NCBI RefSeq assembly: GCF_002251795.1
Contig: NZ_NOXU01000032.1
Location: forward strand, 372,001-436,000
Source of the DNA: Niveispirillum lacus
GTDB lineage: Bacteria; Pseudomonadota; Alphaproteobacteria; Azospirillales; Azospirillaceae
Direction: 5' to 3'
Length of the DNA: 64,000 nt
The first letter of the stretch is position 1. Every line of letters starts with the position of its first letter. This document shows, piece by piece, positions 42,088 through 51,138 of this stretch. Both the position numbers and the translations under genes were made by a program. The notes below the pieces were generated by a model that saw only the letters and a list, made by a program, of their open reading frames with translations, had not been told where the DNA came from and did not search any database.

Positions 42088-43911
42088 TCACAAGCGGACC
42101 ACCACCTTGCCAAAGGCGCCGGCATCCGCTGCTGCAAAGGCTTCTGCCATCTCGTCGGCGTCAAATGTCCGCTCGATGACCGGTGTGATGGCATGTTTGG
42201 CGAGGAATGCAGTGACCGCCAGGTGATCAGCGCGGCTGCCCACAGCGACGGCGGACACGGTCTTGACGCCCATCACCAGATCGGCGGCAGAAATGTCACC
42301 ACCGAACCCATCCAGCCCCCCCACCAGGGCGATACGCCCGCCCGCCGCAGTGGCGCGGATGGACTTGGCCAATGTCCCGGCCCCGCCCAATTCCAGCACA
42401 TGTTGCACACCGCCGCCTGTCAGGCGCTGAACCTCCCCATCCCAGTCCGGGTAGGTCTGGTAATTAACTGTGGCCTTAGCTCCCATGGCCCGAACCTTCT
42501 CCAGCTTGGCATCGCTGGAACTGATGACCAGGACCCTGGCCCCCGCCGCCACCGCGATCTGTAAGCCATAGAGCGCCACCCCGCCCGTCCCCTGGATCAG
42601 CACCCAATCATCCTGGGACACTGAGGACAGGGCCGACCAAGCCGTGACGGCGGCGCAAGGGATGGTGGCCGCCTGCTCAAAGCTCCAACCCTCTGGGGCC
42701 AACACCACACCGGTTTCCGACAAAAGCACGTGATCGGCAAAAACACCGACACCGCCAGCACCCAGCGCAGAGGCAAAGGCCGCAAAATTGATACGCCCCC
42801 CCGGCCAGTTTTGAAAAAATGTGGAGCAAACCCGGTCGCCTGGCTTTACCGACTCCACACCGTCACCGACGGCCACAACCTCGCCCGCTGCATCCGAACC
42901 GGGAACGAAATGATTGGCCCCATTGACCGGATAGAAGCCCTTTTTGATCATGATGTCGCGCCGGTTGATCGACACGGCCCGCACCCGCACCAGCACCTCC
43001 CCCGGCCCCGGGGTCGGTACCGGGGCGTCTTCAGTGCGAAGGCGGAACGACTGTCCGTCGGCGGACAACAGAAAGCGGCGACTGGTCATGGTATTTTCCT
43101 TGGGGTCGGATAGGGTCTCTGCGGCCACGGCATGGGCCAGCAGAGCAGAAACAAAGGCTGGTGCCTGACGTTCAGGTGCAGCGATGCCCGCCGGACCAAT
43201 CAGGCTTACCGGGATATCGGGATGGTTGGCCGCAACGCGCGGCAGCATGAATGACAATGGATCATCAAACGCCTGAACCACCCGCACCGGACAGGTGACG
43301 CGCGCCAAAGTCGCGGCGAAATCCTGGGCGAAGATGGCATCGAAGGCCTGATTGCGGCCCTTTGGGCTGCCCAACGCACCCAGGAATTCCTGGTGAACCA
43401 AGGCGGGATCGTAATCCCAATAGAAGGAGCGGATGATCTTCCAGGTGTCGGCGGCATAGAGGCCGTCGCTGTCCACCGGCGGGGCCAGGCCGATATCCGC
43501 CCGACTTTTCGTGCGTTCGGCAGCATCGGCATGCAGCACGCCCGACAGGGTCAATGACCGCACCCGTGCGTCGGCCAGCAAGGCCAACTCCACGGCAAAA
43601 TGCGTTCCGGTGTGATGGGCAACCAGATGGAAATCGTCAATGCCCAAGGCATTGATGGCCTCCAAGAACCAGCGCGCATAATCTGTGGTTGATGGATTGC
43701 CGTCGGGCTGAAAACTCTGCCCGAAACCGGGAGTGTCAATGGCAATCGCTGTGCGCCCCCGTTTTGACAGCTTGGTCATCACGGGGGTAAAGCTGCTGCT
43801 ATCGACGGGGGTTCGATGCAGCAGAATAAAGGGGATACCCGTTCCCTTTACCCGACGCAGATGCATCTGCCCTGCCGGAATATCGACATAGGCTTTCCAG
43901 ACCGGGACCAT
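42088..43911 (-). CDS. Fusion of an alpha/beta hydrolase-fold domain with a zinc-free MDR dehydrogenase
   Basis: 607 residues in one frame. Residues 1-274 are an alpha/beta hydrolase fold (IPFILLHRTPVDSSSFTPVM, AIDTPGFGQS) in which the nucleophile elbow reads A98-H-H-T-G102, so His stands where Ser is normal. Residues 275-607 are a complete MDR reductase (PGPGEVLVRVRAVSINRRD, ALYGLQIAVAAGARVLVISS). At the junction the second domain begins MTSRRF, preceded by the perfect ribosome binding site AAGGAAA at normal spacing (ATG at 43089). The protein may be a true fusion, or two genes that lost a stop, with the second still able to start alone. It lies in the operon with cytochrome b561-c. Confidence 0.85.
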   Translation of the reverse strand: MVPVWKAYVDIPAGQMHLRRVKGTGIPFILLHRTPVDSSSFTPVMTKLSKRGRTAIAIDTPGFGQSFQPDGNPSTTDYARWFLEAINALGIDDFHLVAHHTGTHFAVELALLADARVRSLTLSGVLHADAAERTKSRADIGLAPPVDSDGLYAADTWKIIRSFYWDYDPALVHQEFLGALGSPKGRNQAFDAIFAQDFAATLARVTCPVRVVQAFDDPLSFMLPRVAANHPDIPVSLIGPAGIAAPERQAPAFVSALLAHAVAAETLSDPKENTMTSRRFLLSADGQSFRLRTEDAPVPTPGPGEVLVRVRAVSINRRDIMIKKGFYPVNGANHFVPGSDAAGEVVAVGDGVESVKPGDRVCSTFFQNWPGGRINFAAFASALGAGGVGVFADHVLLSETGVVLAPEGWSFEQAATIPCAAVTAWSALSSVSQDDWVLIQGTGGVALYGLQIAVAAGARVLVISSSDAKLEKVRAMGAKATVNYQTYPDWDGEVQRLTGGGVQHVLELGGAGTLAKSIRATAAGGRIALVGGLDGFGGDISAADLVMGVKTVSAVAVGSRADHLAVTAFLAKHAITPVIERTFDADEMAEAFAAADAGAFGKVVVRL

Positions 43912-43937
43912 GGGACATCCTTTGATGAATGATCGGA

Positions 43938-45164
43938 TTAATCGGGCGCCGCCGACCCCGTTTCGCGCTTCAGAATGGTGATCAGCGCCCTTTGAGTTTC
44001 CGGATCGGTGATGTTACCGGACGACACCACCATGGACGTACCAGGGGCAAAAGCATCCGGATTGGCCAGGAACATCGCCAGATTCTCATCCGTCCAGACC
44101 TCCCCCGCCTTGCCACGGGCGGCCAGACTGTCGCCATAGGGGAAGTTGGGCACGGTGGCCATCCTTTGCCCCATGATGCCGTAAAGGTTGGGGCCGACCA
44201 TGTGCGCCCCGCCCTTGTTCATCGTGTGACAGAAGGTGCACCACTTGAAGGTTTCCGCCCGCACTTTGCGCTCGAAGTCGGTTTCCGGCGGCAACTGCTC
44301 AATGATCAAGGGCGCTTCATGCGAGGTGACATGGGCCGCCGCCGCCACCCGCTGCCCCTGTGCGAAGGGAGAGACGCGGAACAGCATATGCGGACCGTAC
44401 ATGCCCAGAACCACGATCGCCACCGCCGCCAGAACCGCCGGTACGACACCACGCACCGCGCCGGGATCAGACACCGCCGTCACCCGACCACGCCGCATCA
44501 GCCAAGACAGGCCCCAGATGGCAGCGCAGATACACAGGAAAATGGCGACCGCGCCCGGCCCCCGCTCATACGACTTGAAAGTCGACAGCGCAAAAACGGA
44601 GGAAGAAAAGCTGAGCAGCACGAACAGACCGAAACCCGGCGGAAAGGCGCCGAACAGGCCGCGACCATGCCGGAACAGGAACCAAACCGCTGTGAGCAGG
44701 GCGGCCAGCTTCAACACCAGCAGGCTGGTACTGACACCGGAATGGAAATAGCCGGTGAACAGCCAGACCTCCCGGTTCTCCCCCAACAGGGCCGGGATGG
44801 GGATGGGCCCCAAATGCAGGTCCATCCCGTGGCTCCAGACCACCAGCACGCCCAGCAGCGGGGCCGCAAAGAACATCAGGTAGGTGGCGTTGACCAGGGC
44901 CATGACCCAGGCTTTGGCGCGCGGCGGCAGCGGCACCTGTGGACCCGGTGCCCGTCCCTTCAGCCACTGCCAGAGACGCATCACGGCATACAGGAACAAG
45001 GCCGTGCCCAGGAAATAATGCCAGCCGCGCAGCTCTTCGCGGATCGGGGACGCTTTGTCTGACCGCAACAGGATCATGGTGAGCAGGTCATGCACCAGGA
45101 CAAGCAGCGGCAAGCCATAGGCCAGGATCTTGTCCAGCGGCCGGTTCACGTCACGATGTTCCAT
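43938..45164 (-). CDS. Membrane cytochrome b561 fused to a cytochrome c domain
   Basis: 408 residues from the ATG at 45164 (AGAGGGAT upstream). The first 220 residues hold six or so hydrophobic helices with His residues at 25, 49, 112, 117 and 141, matching a b561-type haem membrane domain. After a seventh helix (about 240-258) comes a periplasmic cytochrome c domain with CTFCH at 309-313, MVGPNLYGIMGQRMATV and a later Met ligand candidate. Such a protein can take electrons from a periplasmic dehydrogenase and hand them to the quinone pool. The gene follows the exported amine oxidase by 34 bp, making that enzyme the obvious donor. Confidence 0.85.
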   Translation of the reverse strand: MEHRDVNRPLDKILAYGLPLLVLVHDLLTMILLRSDKASPIREELRGWHYFLGTALFLYAVMRLWQWLKGRAPGPQVPLPPRAKAWVMALVNATYLMFFAAPLLGVLVVWSHGMDLHLGPIPIPALLGENREVWLFTGYFHSGVSTSLLVLKLAALLTAVWFLFRHGRGLFGAFPPGFGLFVLLSFSSSVFALSTFKSYERGPGAVAIFLCICAAIWGLSWLMRRGRVTAVSDPGAVRGVVPAVLAAVAIVVLGMYGPHMLFRVSPFAQGQRVAAAAHVTSHEAPLIIEQLPPETDFERKVRAETFKWCTFCHTMNKGGAHMVGPNLYGIMGQRMATVPNFPYGDSLAARGKAGEVWTDENLAMFLANPDAFAPGTSMVVSSGNITDPETQRALITILKRETGSAAPD

Positions 45165-45198
45165 CGACGATATCCCTCTGCGGCCTCGATGCGGCCGG

Positions 45199-46665
45199 TC
45201 AGATCTTTTCCATGATTTCCAGTGCGGCAGCCTCGCCCGTCTCCATGGCGCTTTCCATGCCATGTTCCAGGCGGCGCAGATGTTCACCGGCGAAATGGAT
45301 GCGACCCGCAGGCTTGCCCATATCGGCGGCAAACCGTTTCACCTGACCCGGCGCGTAGAAATGTTTGTTACCGCCGACGAACGGGTTACGACCCCAACTG
45401 TACCCAACCTTATACTCCAAAGCGCCGGCCATGGAGGGACGGATACGGGTCAGTTCGGCCAGCACCAGTTCCACCTGCCGGGCGGTATCACGGTCGTCCC
45501 AGCGCGTGGCCCCGTCGCCATTAACCCAAACGATCATGCTGTCAATCGCACCCGTTTCCGGGTGTTTCAATGCGAAGGCACGTTCAAAGGACGTGTTGCT
45601 CCAGATCGAGGGAGGCAGACCGTCCTTTTCCCAATAGGGCTTGTTGATCTTGAAATGGAACTGCGTGGTTGCCGAATAGCGCGCACCAGCGATGGCGTCC
45701 GCCTGTGCATCGGGCAGGCCCGGCGTAAACCGGATGCGGCTGACAGCGCTGAACGGCGCTGCCATGACCATGAACCGGCTGGTCAGTACGTCCCCATTGC
45801 CCAACAGGGTCTTGACCTGATCCCCCGTCTGATCGACGGCGATGACCGGGCTGTTCAGGCGCACAGGCAGCTTCAGCGCAGCAGCCATGGCGCGCGGCAG
45901 CATGTCAGCCCCGCCGACGATATAGCTGCGATCGGAGGCAAGGGACGCACCGCCATATTGTGGCTTGTTGGGGTCCTTGAACCCTTCCACCTGGGCGCGG
46001 GCCATGTCACGGAAGATGGAAAGGGCCGACACCCCCTCCAGGCTGGCGCCATTGAGATCGATATCGGCCAGCCGGATCGCCGCCTCCGACACACCCTTGG
46101 ACCGCATCAACTCGGCCGCGGAAATGTCGAACTGCAAGTTTTCGGGCAACAACCAGGCATTGGTCTGTTTGAAGGGCAGCCAATCATGCATCAGGCGGTT
46201 TTGCAGGATATAGGGCAGGAAATCGCGTTCCTTGCCGCGCGTCTGGTTGACGGCTGATTTGGACCAATCAGCCGGCAGCACGCTGGTGCCATCCACATGG
46301 ATCAGGAAATCGGTGCCCTTGGCCCCTTTGGTGGTTAACCCGACATTCAGCCGGGCGCAAGCGTCACGGACACGGCCATACAGCGCGCCCACCTCACTGC
46401 CACCCAGTTCAGCCTGATAGCCTTCGGCACGGCCGGTTCGCAGACGGCCACCGACCCGGTCGGACGCTTCCACCACCTGCACCACCAGCCCCTGTTCCTC
46501 CAGCATAGCGGCGGCGTTCAGGCCGGCAAGACCGGCACCGACCACCACGACGTCAACGGTCTGGGGCCCGTTGGCCCAACCGCGCGGGGCCGCCAGCAAA
46601 GGAACAGCGGCCAACATACCGCCCACAATGGAACGGCGGGACAGGATTGGCTGACGGAGGGTCAT
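45199..46665 (-). CDS. Tat-exported flavin amine oxidase
   Basis: 488 residues from the ATG at 46665 (GTGGAGAAC before it). A twin-arginine signal (SRRSIVGGMLAAVPLLAAPRGWA, RR at 10-11) precedes GxGxxG in VVVVGAGLAGLNAAAM at about 43-48, then VVEASDRVGGRLRTG and the C-terminal flavin motif RIHFAGEHLRRLEHGMESAMETGEAAA. This is the MAO / NicA2 / polyamine oxidase superfamily. The Tat signal means it works in the periplasm, unlike most amine oxidases. It is followed at once by a b561-cytochrome c gene, which suggests a dehydrogenase using cytochrome rather than O2, as reported for the nicotine enzyme NicA2. The amine substrate is unknown. Confidence 0.88.
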   Translation of the reverse strand: MTLRQPILSRRSIVGGMLAAVPLLAAPRGWANGPQTVDVVVVGAGLAGLNAAAMLEEQGLVVQVVEASDRVGGRLRTGRAEGYQAELGGSEVGALYGRVRDACARLNVGLTTKGAKGTDFLIHVDGTSVLPADWSKSAVNQTRGKERDFLPYILQNRLMHDWLPFKQTNAWLLPENLQFDISAAELMRSKGVSEAAIRLADIDLNGASLEGVSALSIFRDMARAQVEGFKDPNKPQYGGASLASDRSYIVGGADMLPRAMAAALKLPVRLNSPVIAVDQTGDQVKTLLGNGDVLTSRFMVMAAPFSAVSRIRFTPGLPDAQADAIAGARYSATTQFHFKINKPYWEKDGLPPSIWSNTSFERAFALKHPETGAIDSMIVWVNGDGATRWDDRDTARQVELVLAELTRIRPSMAGALEYKVGYSWGRNPFVGGNKHFYAPGQVKRFAADMGKPAGRIHFAGEHLRRLEHGMESAMETGEAAALEIMEKI

Positions 46666-46695
46666 AAGCGCGTTCTCCACCTGTTTAAACAACAA

Positions 46696-46720
46696 TCCCC
46701 CGGCCTTGCGGACCGGGGGA
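46696..46720 (-). terminator. Hairpin terminator after the second TonB receptor
   Basis: TCCCCCGG / CCGGGGGA arms with a 9-nt loop, followed on the minus strand by TTGTTGTTT. It lies 16 bp beyond the receptor stop and could attenuate transcription into the amine oxidase operon. Confidence 0.75.
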
Positions 46721-46735
46721 AATGTCAGTGCACCA

Positions 46736-49180
46736 TCAGAACTTGGCAGAAGCCGTGACGCCGAAACGACGGCCTTCGCCATGGTAGACTTCCAAGATGC
46801 GTTGGGTGCCGACATTGTAGTTACGCGGCTGCTGAATGATGTTGGCGTTGTACTCCTCATCAGTCAGGTTGGTGACCCAAGCCGCAATGGAGTAGGTGTC
46901 GCTTTCCAGAGCCAGCCGCAGGTTGGTCAATGTCCGCTCACCAAAGGTGGTGAGGTTCAGGCTGTTGACATAAGTGGGGCCGGTATAATTGACGTCTACA
47001 CGACCGGCGAGTGTCCAGTCGGCGGAAACCGGCACGTCGGCGGTGGCGTGCAGGTTATACTGCAACTTCACCGACCGGGCTGGACGGTTGCCCGCGATGG
47101 AGGCGAAAACACCACGGCCCGTAATGGTGACCAGATCACAGACAGTGGACGGGTTGCCGCACTGCGAGGAATAGGCCGGATCATAGGTGCCCTTGGCAAA
47201 TTTCGGATCGGAGTAGGTTACCGAACCGCCAACCGAGACGATGTCCGTCGCCTTGACTTCAGTCTGCACCTCGAACCCGTTTGTCTCCATCTTACCGGCG
47301 TTCATAATGATGGCCTGTGCGACGGACGCGGTGGGGGAGAAGGTGGAAAGCTGCAGGTTGGTCCAGTTCACACGGAAGGCCGAGGCATTCAGCATAACGC
47401 GGCGATCGAACAGCCACGACTTGATGCCGGCCTCATAAGTCCAGTTGGTTTCTTCGTCGAAGGTCTTTTCGTTATCGGACAAACCGGCCAGCGAATTGAA
47501 ACCGCCCGAGCGTACACCCTTGGCGGCCGACGCAAACAGGAAGACATCTTCCGTGGCCTTGTAGTCGATGGTGAAGCGCGGCGTGAAACTGGTGAATTCG
47601 CCCCGGAACGGCTGACCAGCCACGCAGGGACCAAAGGCGTTGAAGAAGGTCAGGGTGCAACGGTCGGTCTTGCGGTCGATATTGTAACGGCCTTCGGCGG
47701 CGACGCGCAGACCATCCGTAACTTCATACCCGACGGAACCGAACACGGAGCGGGTGATGTTCTGCTTGTAATTCTGGCTGGCCAGCCGGGCAACGACGGT
47801 TGGGTCCAGGATCAGACCGGGATTGGCCAATGCGGCCATCGGGCCGGTGCCGACCGGCAAACCGGGCAGGACCTGCACCAGCCGCTCATTGGCGCCAAGA
47901 CCCGGCGCGGTGGTGCCGGCCCAGGACTTGCTGTCGACGTTTGACTGGAAGAAGAAGGCCCCGGCCAGCCATTGGAACCGGTTGCTATCGGGCGACTGAA
48001 TCCGGATCTCCTGGCTCTTCGTCACCACCTCATCATTGCTGACCAGCATGGAGTTGGCACGAACCGTGCGGGTGTAGCTGCCGGTGGCAGCACCGCAGGT
48101 GGTCCCCACCGTGCAGACCCCATAGAGCGCGCCATTGCCAAAGACATCGGAATCGTTGGCAGCATAGACCTCCGATGCCGTAACACCCGTGACACTGACA
48201 ACGGAGAAATTTTCGAATTCATATTCCAGTTCCAGCGCACCCTGGCGGGACTTGGAAACGCTTTCCGGGATCGTGGCGGTGACATCAATCGGCAGGTTGG
48301 TGGGGATCTTGCCGCAATAGAGCAGGAAAGCCTGCGACTGGGTGTTGAAGCCACCGCAATTATGGGTCGTCACCGGGTTCAGCGACAGGCCCGGCAATTC
48401 CGAAGTAGACTTGGTCGCAAATCCCGTGAAAGTCGCCGTGAAATTTTCGGTCGGCGTGAAGACCAAGGCGCCGGAGACGCCGCGCTTCTCGTAGCCGCCA
48501 AGCTTGTCATTCAAATCGAAATTGTTCTTGAACTCACCGGCATAGGTGGACCAGGTCGCCGTGATGGACCCGGCCAGCTTGTCCTCGATGATCGGGCGGG
48601 ACAAGGACACCTTGCCGCGATAATCGCCATTGTTACCAATCGTGACAGTGGCCTTGCCTTCCGGGCTGCTGCCGGGACGGGCTGTGGTGATGCCAACGGC
48701 ACCGGCGAAGGTGGAGCGGCCATAAAGTGCGCTCTGCGGACCCTTCACCACATCCAATTGGGCGATATCGACGGTGCCCAGGACATCGGCCGTATTGCGG
48801 CTGGTCTGGTAGATGCCGTCGATGAATACACCGACATTAGCCTCGACATTCAGATCGATGGAGGAATTAGCGGGGGCCAAGCCACGCACAAAGACATTGG
48901 TGAAGGTGCCACCAGTGATGTTGGTGACAGAGATACCCGGCGTATTGTTGGCCAGTTCCGTCAGGCTGGTGATGTTGCGCTCCGCCAGATCGTCCGCCGT
49001 CAAGGCCTGGATAGCGATAGGGACAGTCTGGATGTCCTCCTTGCGCTTACGGGCGGTAACGATGATCTCTTCCAGTACCAGATCGCCTTCTGCCGCCAGT
49101 ACAGCCGGGACCATAGAAGACGCAGCGAATGCACTGACCAATGCCGAGGTGGCCAACGCAGTGATTTTGGAACGGTACAT
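46736..49180 (-). CDS. TonB-dependent receptor, catabolic-locus type
   Basis: 814 residues. A signal peptide ends ...VLAAEG and is followed by the plug (LEEIIVTARKRKEDIQTVPIAIQALTADDLAE, then LDVVKGPQSALYGRSTFAGAVGITT) and a barrel ending GVTASAKF with terminal Phe. AAGGGGGCTTC is the ribosome binding site. The EIIVTARKREE-type plug is that of receptors accompanying aromatic and xenobiotic degradation genes in sphingomonads. It heads the amine oxidase and HyuAB gene row and has an operator candidate 210 bp upstream. It likely imports the locus substrate across the outer membrane with TonB. Confidence 0.94.
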   Translation of the reverse strand: MYRSKITALATSALVSAFAASSMVPAVLAAEGDLVLEEIIVTARKRKEDIQTVPIAIQALTADDLAERNITSLTELANNTPGISVTNITGGTFTNVFVRGLAPANSSIDLNVEANVGVFIDGIYQTSRNTADVLGTVDIAQLDVVKGPQSALYGRSTFAGAVGITTARPGSSPEGKATVTIGNNGDYRGKVSLSRPIIEDKLAGSITATWSTYAGEFKNNFDLNDKLGGYEKRGVSGALVFTPTENFTATFTGFATKSTSELPGLSLNPVTTHNCGGFNTQSQAFLLYCGKIPTNLPIDVTATIPESVSKSRQGALELEYEFENFSVVSVTGVTASEVYAANDSDVFGNGALYGVCTVGTTCGAATGSYTRTVRANSMLVSNDEVVTKSQEIRIQSPDSNRFQWLAGAFFFQSNVDSKSWAGTTAPGLGANERLVQVLPGLPVGTGPMAALANPGLILDPTVVARLASQNYKQNITRSVFGSVGYEVTDGLRVAAEGRYNIDRKTDRCTLTFFNAFGPCVAGQPFRGEFTSFTPRFTIDYKATEDVFLFASAAKGVRSGGFNSLAGLSDNEKTFDEETNWTYEAGIKSWLFDRRVMLNASAFRVNWTNLQLSTFSPTASVAQAIIMNAGKMETNGFEVQTEVKATDIVSVGGSVTYSDPKFAKGTYDPAYSSQCGNPSTVCDLVTITGRGVFASIAGNRPARSVKLQYNLHATADVPVSADWTLAGRVDVNYTGPTYVNSLNLTTFGERTLTNLRLALESDTYSIAAWVTNLTDEEYNANIIQQPRNYNVGTQRILEVYHGEGRRFGVTASAKF

Positions 49181-49605
49181 GAAGCCCCCTTGATTTTTAC
49201 GGTCATTTCGAGCGGCATTATTTTCGGCGCCAGGTTCCCGTTTTCTGGCGGCTGCTCATCATTTGGGGTCTGCGCGAGCTTATGAGCTTTACCTGCGCTG
49301 TGATGACCCGATCAGCCTGTTAGCCGGATATCTGCCTGCCGGTTCAGCTAATTCCTTTGCTGAGCGTTTCACAACAATGCAGCCCGCAGTGTCCACCTGA
49401 CGGATAGCGTCAAGGGGTCGCTCATTCTCCTGGGATCTGTTGAAAGAGCGGCTGGCCAGCCCGTCCATCGCTACGGGGGTCCCGGTACCTTTGACCAAGC
49501 ACAATGGCACCGGTGAAGGGTGCGTTTAGGGCCATCCGGCAAAAAACGACCGGCGACGGGGCGGAAGCGAAACCCAACCGATCGGGGCGAGGGAGCAGCG
49601 CGCCG
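49181..49605. other. 425-bp promoter region of the second TonB receptor
   Basis: No supported gene. It contains the receptor ribosome binding site and the operator candidate at 49390-49406, and it lies downstream of the aldehyde dehydrogenase stop. I did not find a clear terminator for the aldehyde dehydrogenase, though several weak GC hairpins are possible. Confidence 0.6.
49390..49406. promoter_or_regulatory. IclR-type operator candidate TGTCC-ACCTGAC-GGATA
   Basis: The reverse complement is TATCC-GTCAGGT-GGACA, identical to the site at 52542-52558 except for one spacer base (16 of 17). It lies upstream of the TonB receptor, so receptor expression is probably under the same control as the FAD monooxygenase/IclR pair. 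Confidence 0.6.
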
Positions 49606-51120
49606 TCACAGCCGCGCCGTGACCGCCTTTGTTTCCAGATAGGCGTCAAGCCCCTCTCGTCCGAATTCCCGGCCCCAGCCGGATTGTTTGTATCCACCAA
49701 ACGGAATGTTGGTCGCAATCGCGCCGTGGCAGTTGATGGACACCTGCCCTGACCGGATGCGCGACACCAGTTTATGCGCGGTGGACAGGCTGCGGGTCCA
49801 AACAGACCCCGACAGGCCGTAGACACTGTCATTGGCCAGTGTGGCGATTTCTTCCACATCCGCCGTCTCAAACCGGTGGACCGCCATGACGGGGCCGAAC
49901 ACTTCGTCGCGGAAGATATCCATGTCAGGCCGGACATCGGTCAGGATGGTGGGCGGCACAAAATGGCCGGGCCGGTCCAGCGCCGAGCCACCGGTTACCA
50001 GCGTCGCCCCCTGCGCCAACGCCCTGTCCACATGGGCCAGCACGCGCGACGCATGCGGTCCGCTGATCAGGGGACCGAAATTATGACCGGCATCCAGCCC
50101 GTGGCCCAGCGTGAGAAAACCCGCAAAGGCCTTCATCCGCGCCACCAGTTCATCATGGATCGACGCATGGGCGAAGATCCGGGTGCCGGCCATGCAGTTC
50201 TGGCCCTGCAAGAAGAAGGTTGCCATGGAGACGCCAGGACCAGCCAATTCCAGGTCAGCATCCGGCATCACCACCACAGGTGACTTGCCACCCAGTTCCA
50301 GGCTGACTTTTTTCAGGTTGCCGGCAGCAGCCTGCACAATCTTGCGCCCCACCTCCGTGGAGCCCGTGAAGCTGATCTTATCGATCAACGGATGGGTCGA
50401 AAGCGCCGCGCCTGCTGTTTCGCCTGGACCATTGACGATATTGACCACCCCATCGGGGAACCCCGCCTCCTGGAGCAAGCGCGCTAGCGCCAGGGCTGAC
50501 AAAGGTGTTTCCTCCGCCGGCTTGACCACGACGGTACAGCCTGCCGCCAGCGCCGGGGCCAGCTTCAAGGTCAGGGTGGAGACGGGCACATTCCAGGGCA
50601 CGATCAGGCCGACCACGCCCACGGGTTCGCGCAGAGTGTAGGTCAGCGCTTCTGCATCCGCGGTCACGTGCGGCGGCGGGGTGGTGGTCACCCCCTCGAT
50701 GCGCAGAATGGCGCTGGCGTAATAATCGAACATCTCCACACAGTTCGACACGGTCAGGCCGGCGATGAAGCGCGGCATGCCATTGTCCAGAATTTCCAGT
50801 TCGGTGAAGAAATCGGCGTTCCGCTCCAGCAGTCGGGCCAGCCGGACCAGCAGGCCCGCCCGTTCCCGCGCCTTCAACCGCGACCAAGGACCGTTAAAGG
50901 CGCGTGCCGCGGCCTGTACGGCTGCGTCAATATCGCCTGCGCCGCCCGATGCCACGGTGGCGAGATGCAGTCCGGTCGCGGGATCATCAGTATTGAGAGT
51001 GGCACCCGACAGCGATGGGCGCCACTGCCCGTCGATGAACAGCCCATGGTGTTCAGCCAGAAAGGCCCGGGTCATGGCGGAAACAGCAAGGCCGTCGAAC
51101 GGCAGGGTTTGCAGCGTCAT
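49606..51120 (-). CDS. NAD(P)-dependent aldehyde dehydrogenase
   Basis: 504 residues with the full ALDH set: VGLIVPWNVPVSTLTLKLAPAL, FTGSTEVGRKI (cofactor loop), ELGGKSPVVV with the general base Glu, and the catalytic Cys in QGQNCMAGTR. PFGGYKQSGWGREFG closes the fold. It oxidises an aldehyde to an acid in the cytoplasm. It follows the FAD monooxygenase by 18 bp and is probably in the same operon. Possible substrates include the aldehyde produced by the amine oxidase or by the alcohol dehydrogenase of this region. Confidence 0.93.
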   Translation of the reverse strand: MTLQTLPFDGLAVSAMTRAFLAEHHGLFIDGQWRPSLSGATLNTDDPATGLHLATVASGGAGDIDAAVQAAARAFNGPWSRLKARERAGLLVRLARLLERNADFFTELEILDNGMPRFIAGLTVSNCVEMFDYYASAILRIEGVTTTPPPHVTADAEALTYTLREPVGVVGLIVPWNVPVSTLTLKLAPALAAGCTVVVKPAEETPLSALALARLLQEAGFPDGVVNIVNGPGETAGAALSTHPLIDKISFTGSTEVGRKIVQAAAGNLKKVSLELGGKSPVVVMPDADLELAGPGVSMATFFLQGQNCMAGTRIFAHASIHDELVARMKAFAGFLTLGHGLDAGHNFGPLISGPHASRVLAHVDRALAQGATLVTGGSALDRPGHFVPPTILTDVRPDMDIFRDEVFGPVMAVHRFETADVEEIATLANDSVYGLSGSVWTRSLSTAHKLVSRIRSGQVSINCHGAIATNIPFGGYKQSGWGREFGREGLDAYLETKAVTARL

Positions 51121-51138
51121 CGGTTGGCTTCCCTGCGA

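Noticed and set aside
43929-45062. 377-codon plus-strand frame opposite the cytochrome b561-c gene
   Set aside because: His/Arg/Gln/Pro-rich shadow protein typical of antisense frames; the cytochrome carries CTFCH and a good start.
47972-49285. 437-codon plus-strand frame opposite the second TonB receptor
   Set aside because: The content is compositional mirror of the receptor gene (low-complexity Gly/Arg/Asp-rich), with no motif; the receptor on the minus strand is certain.
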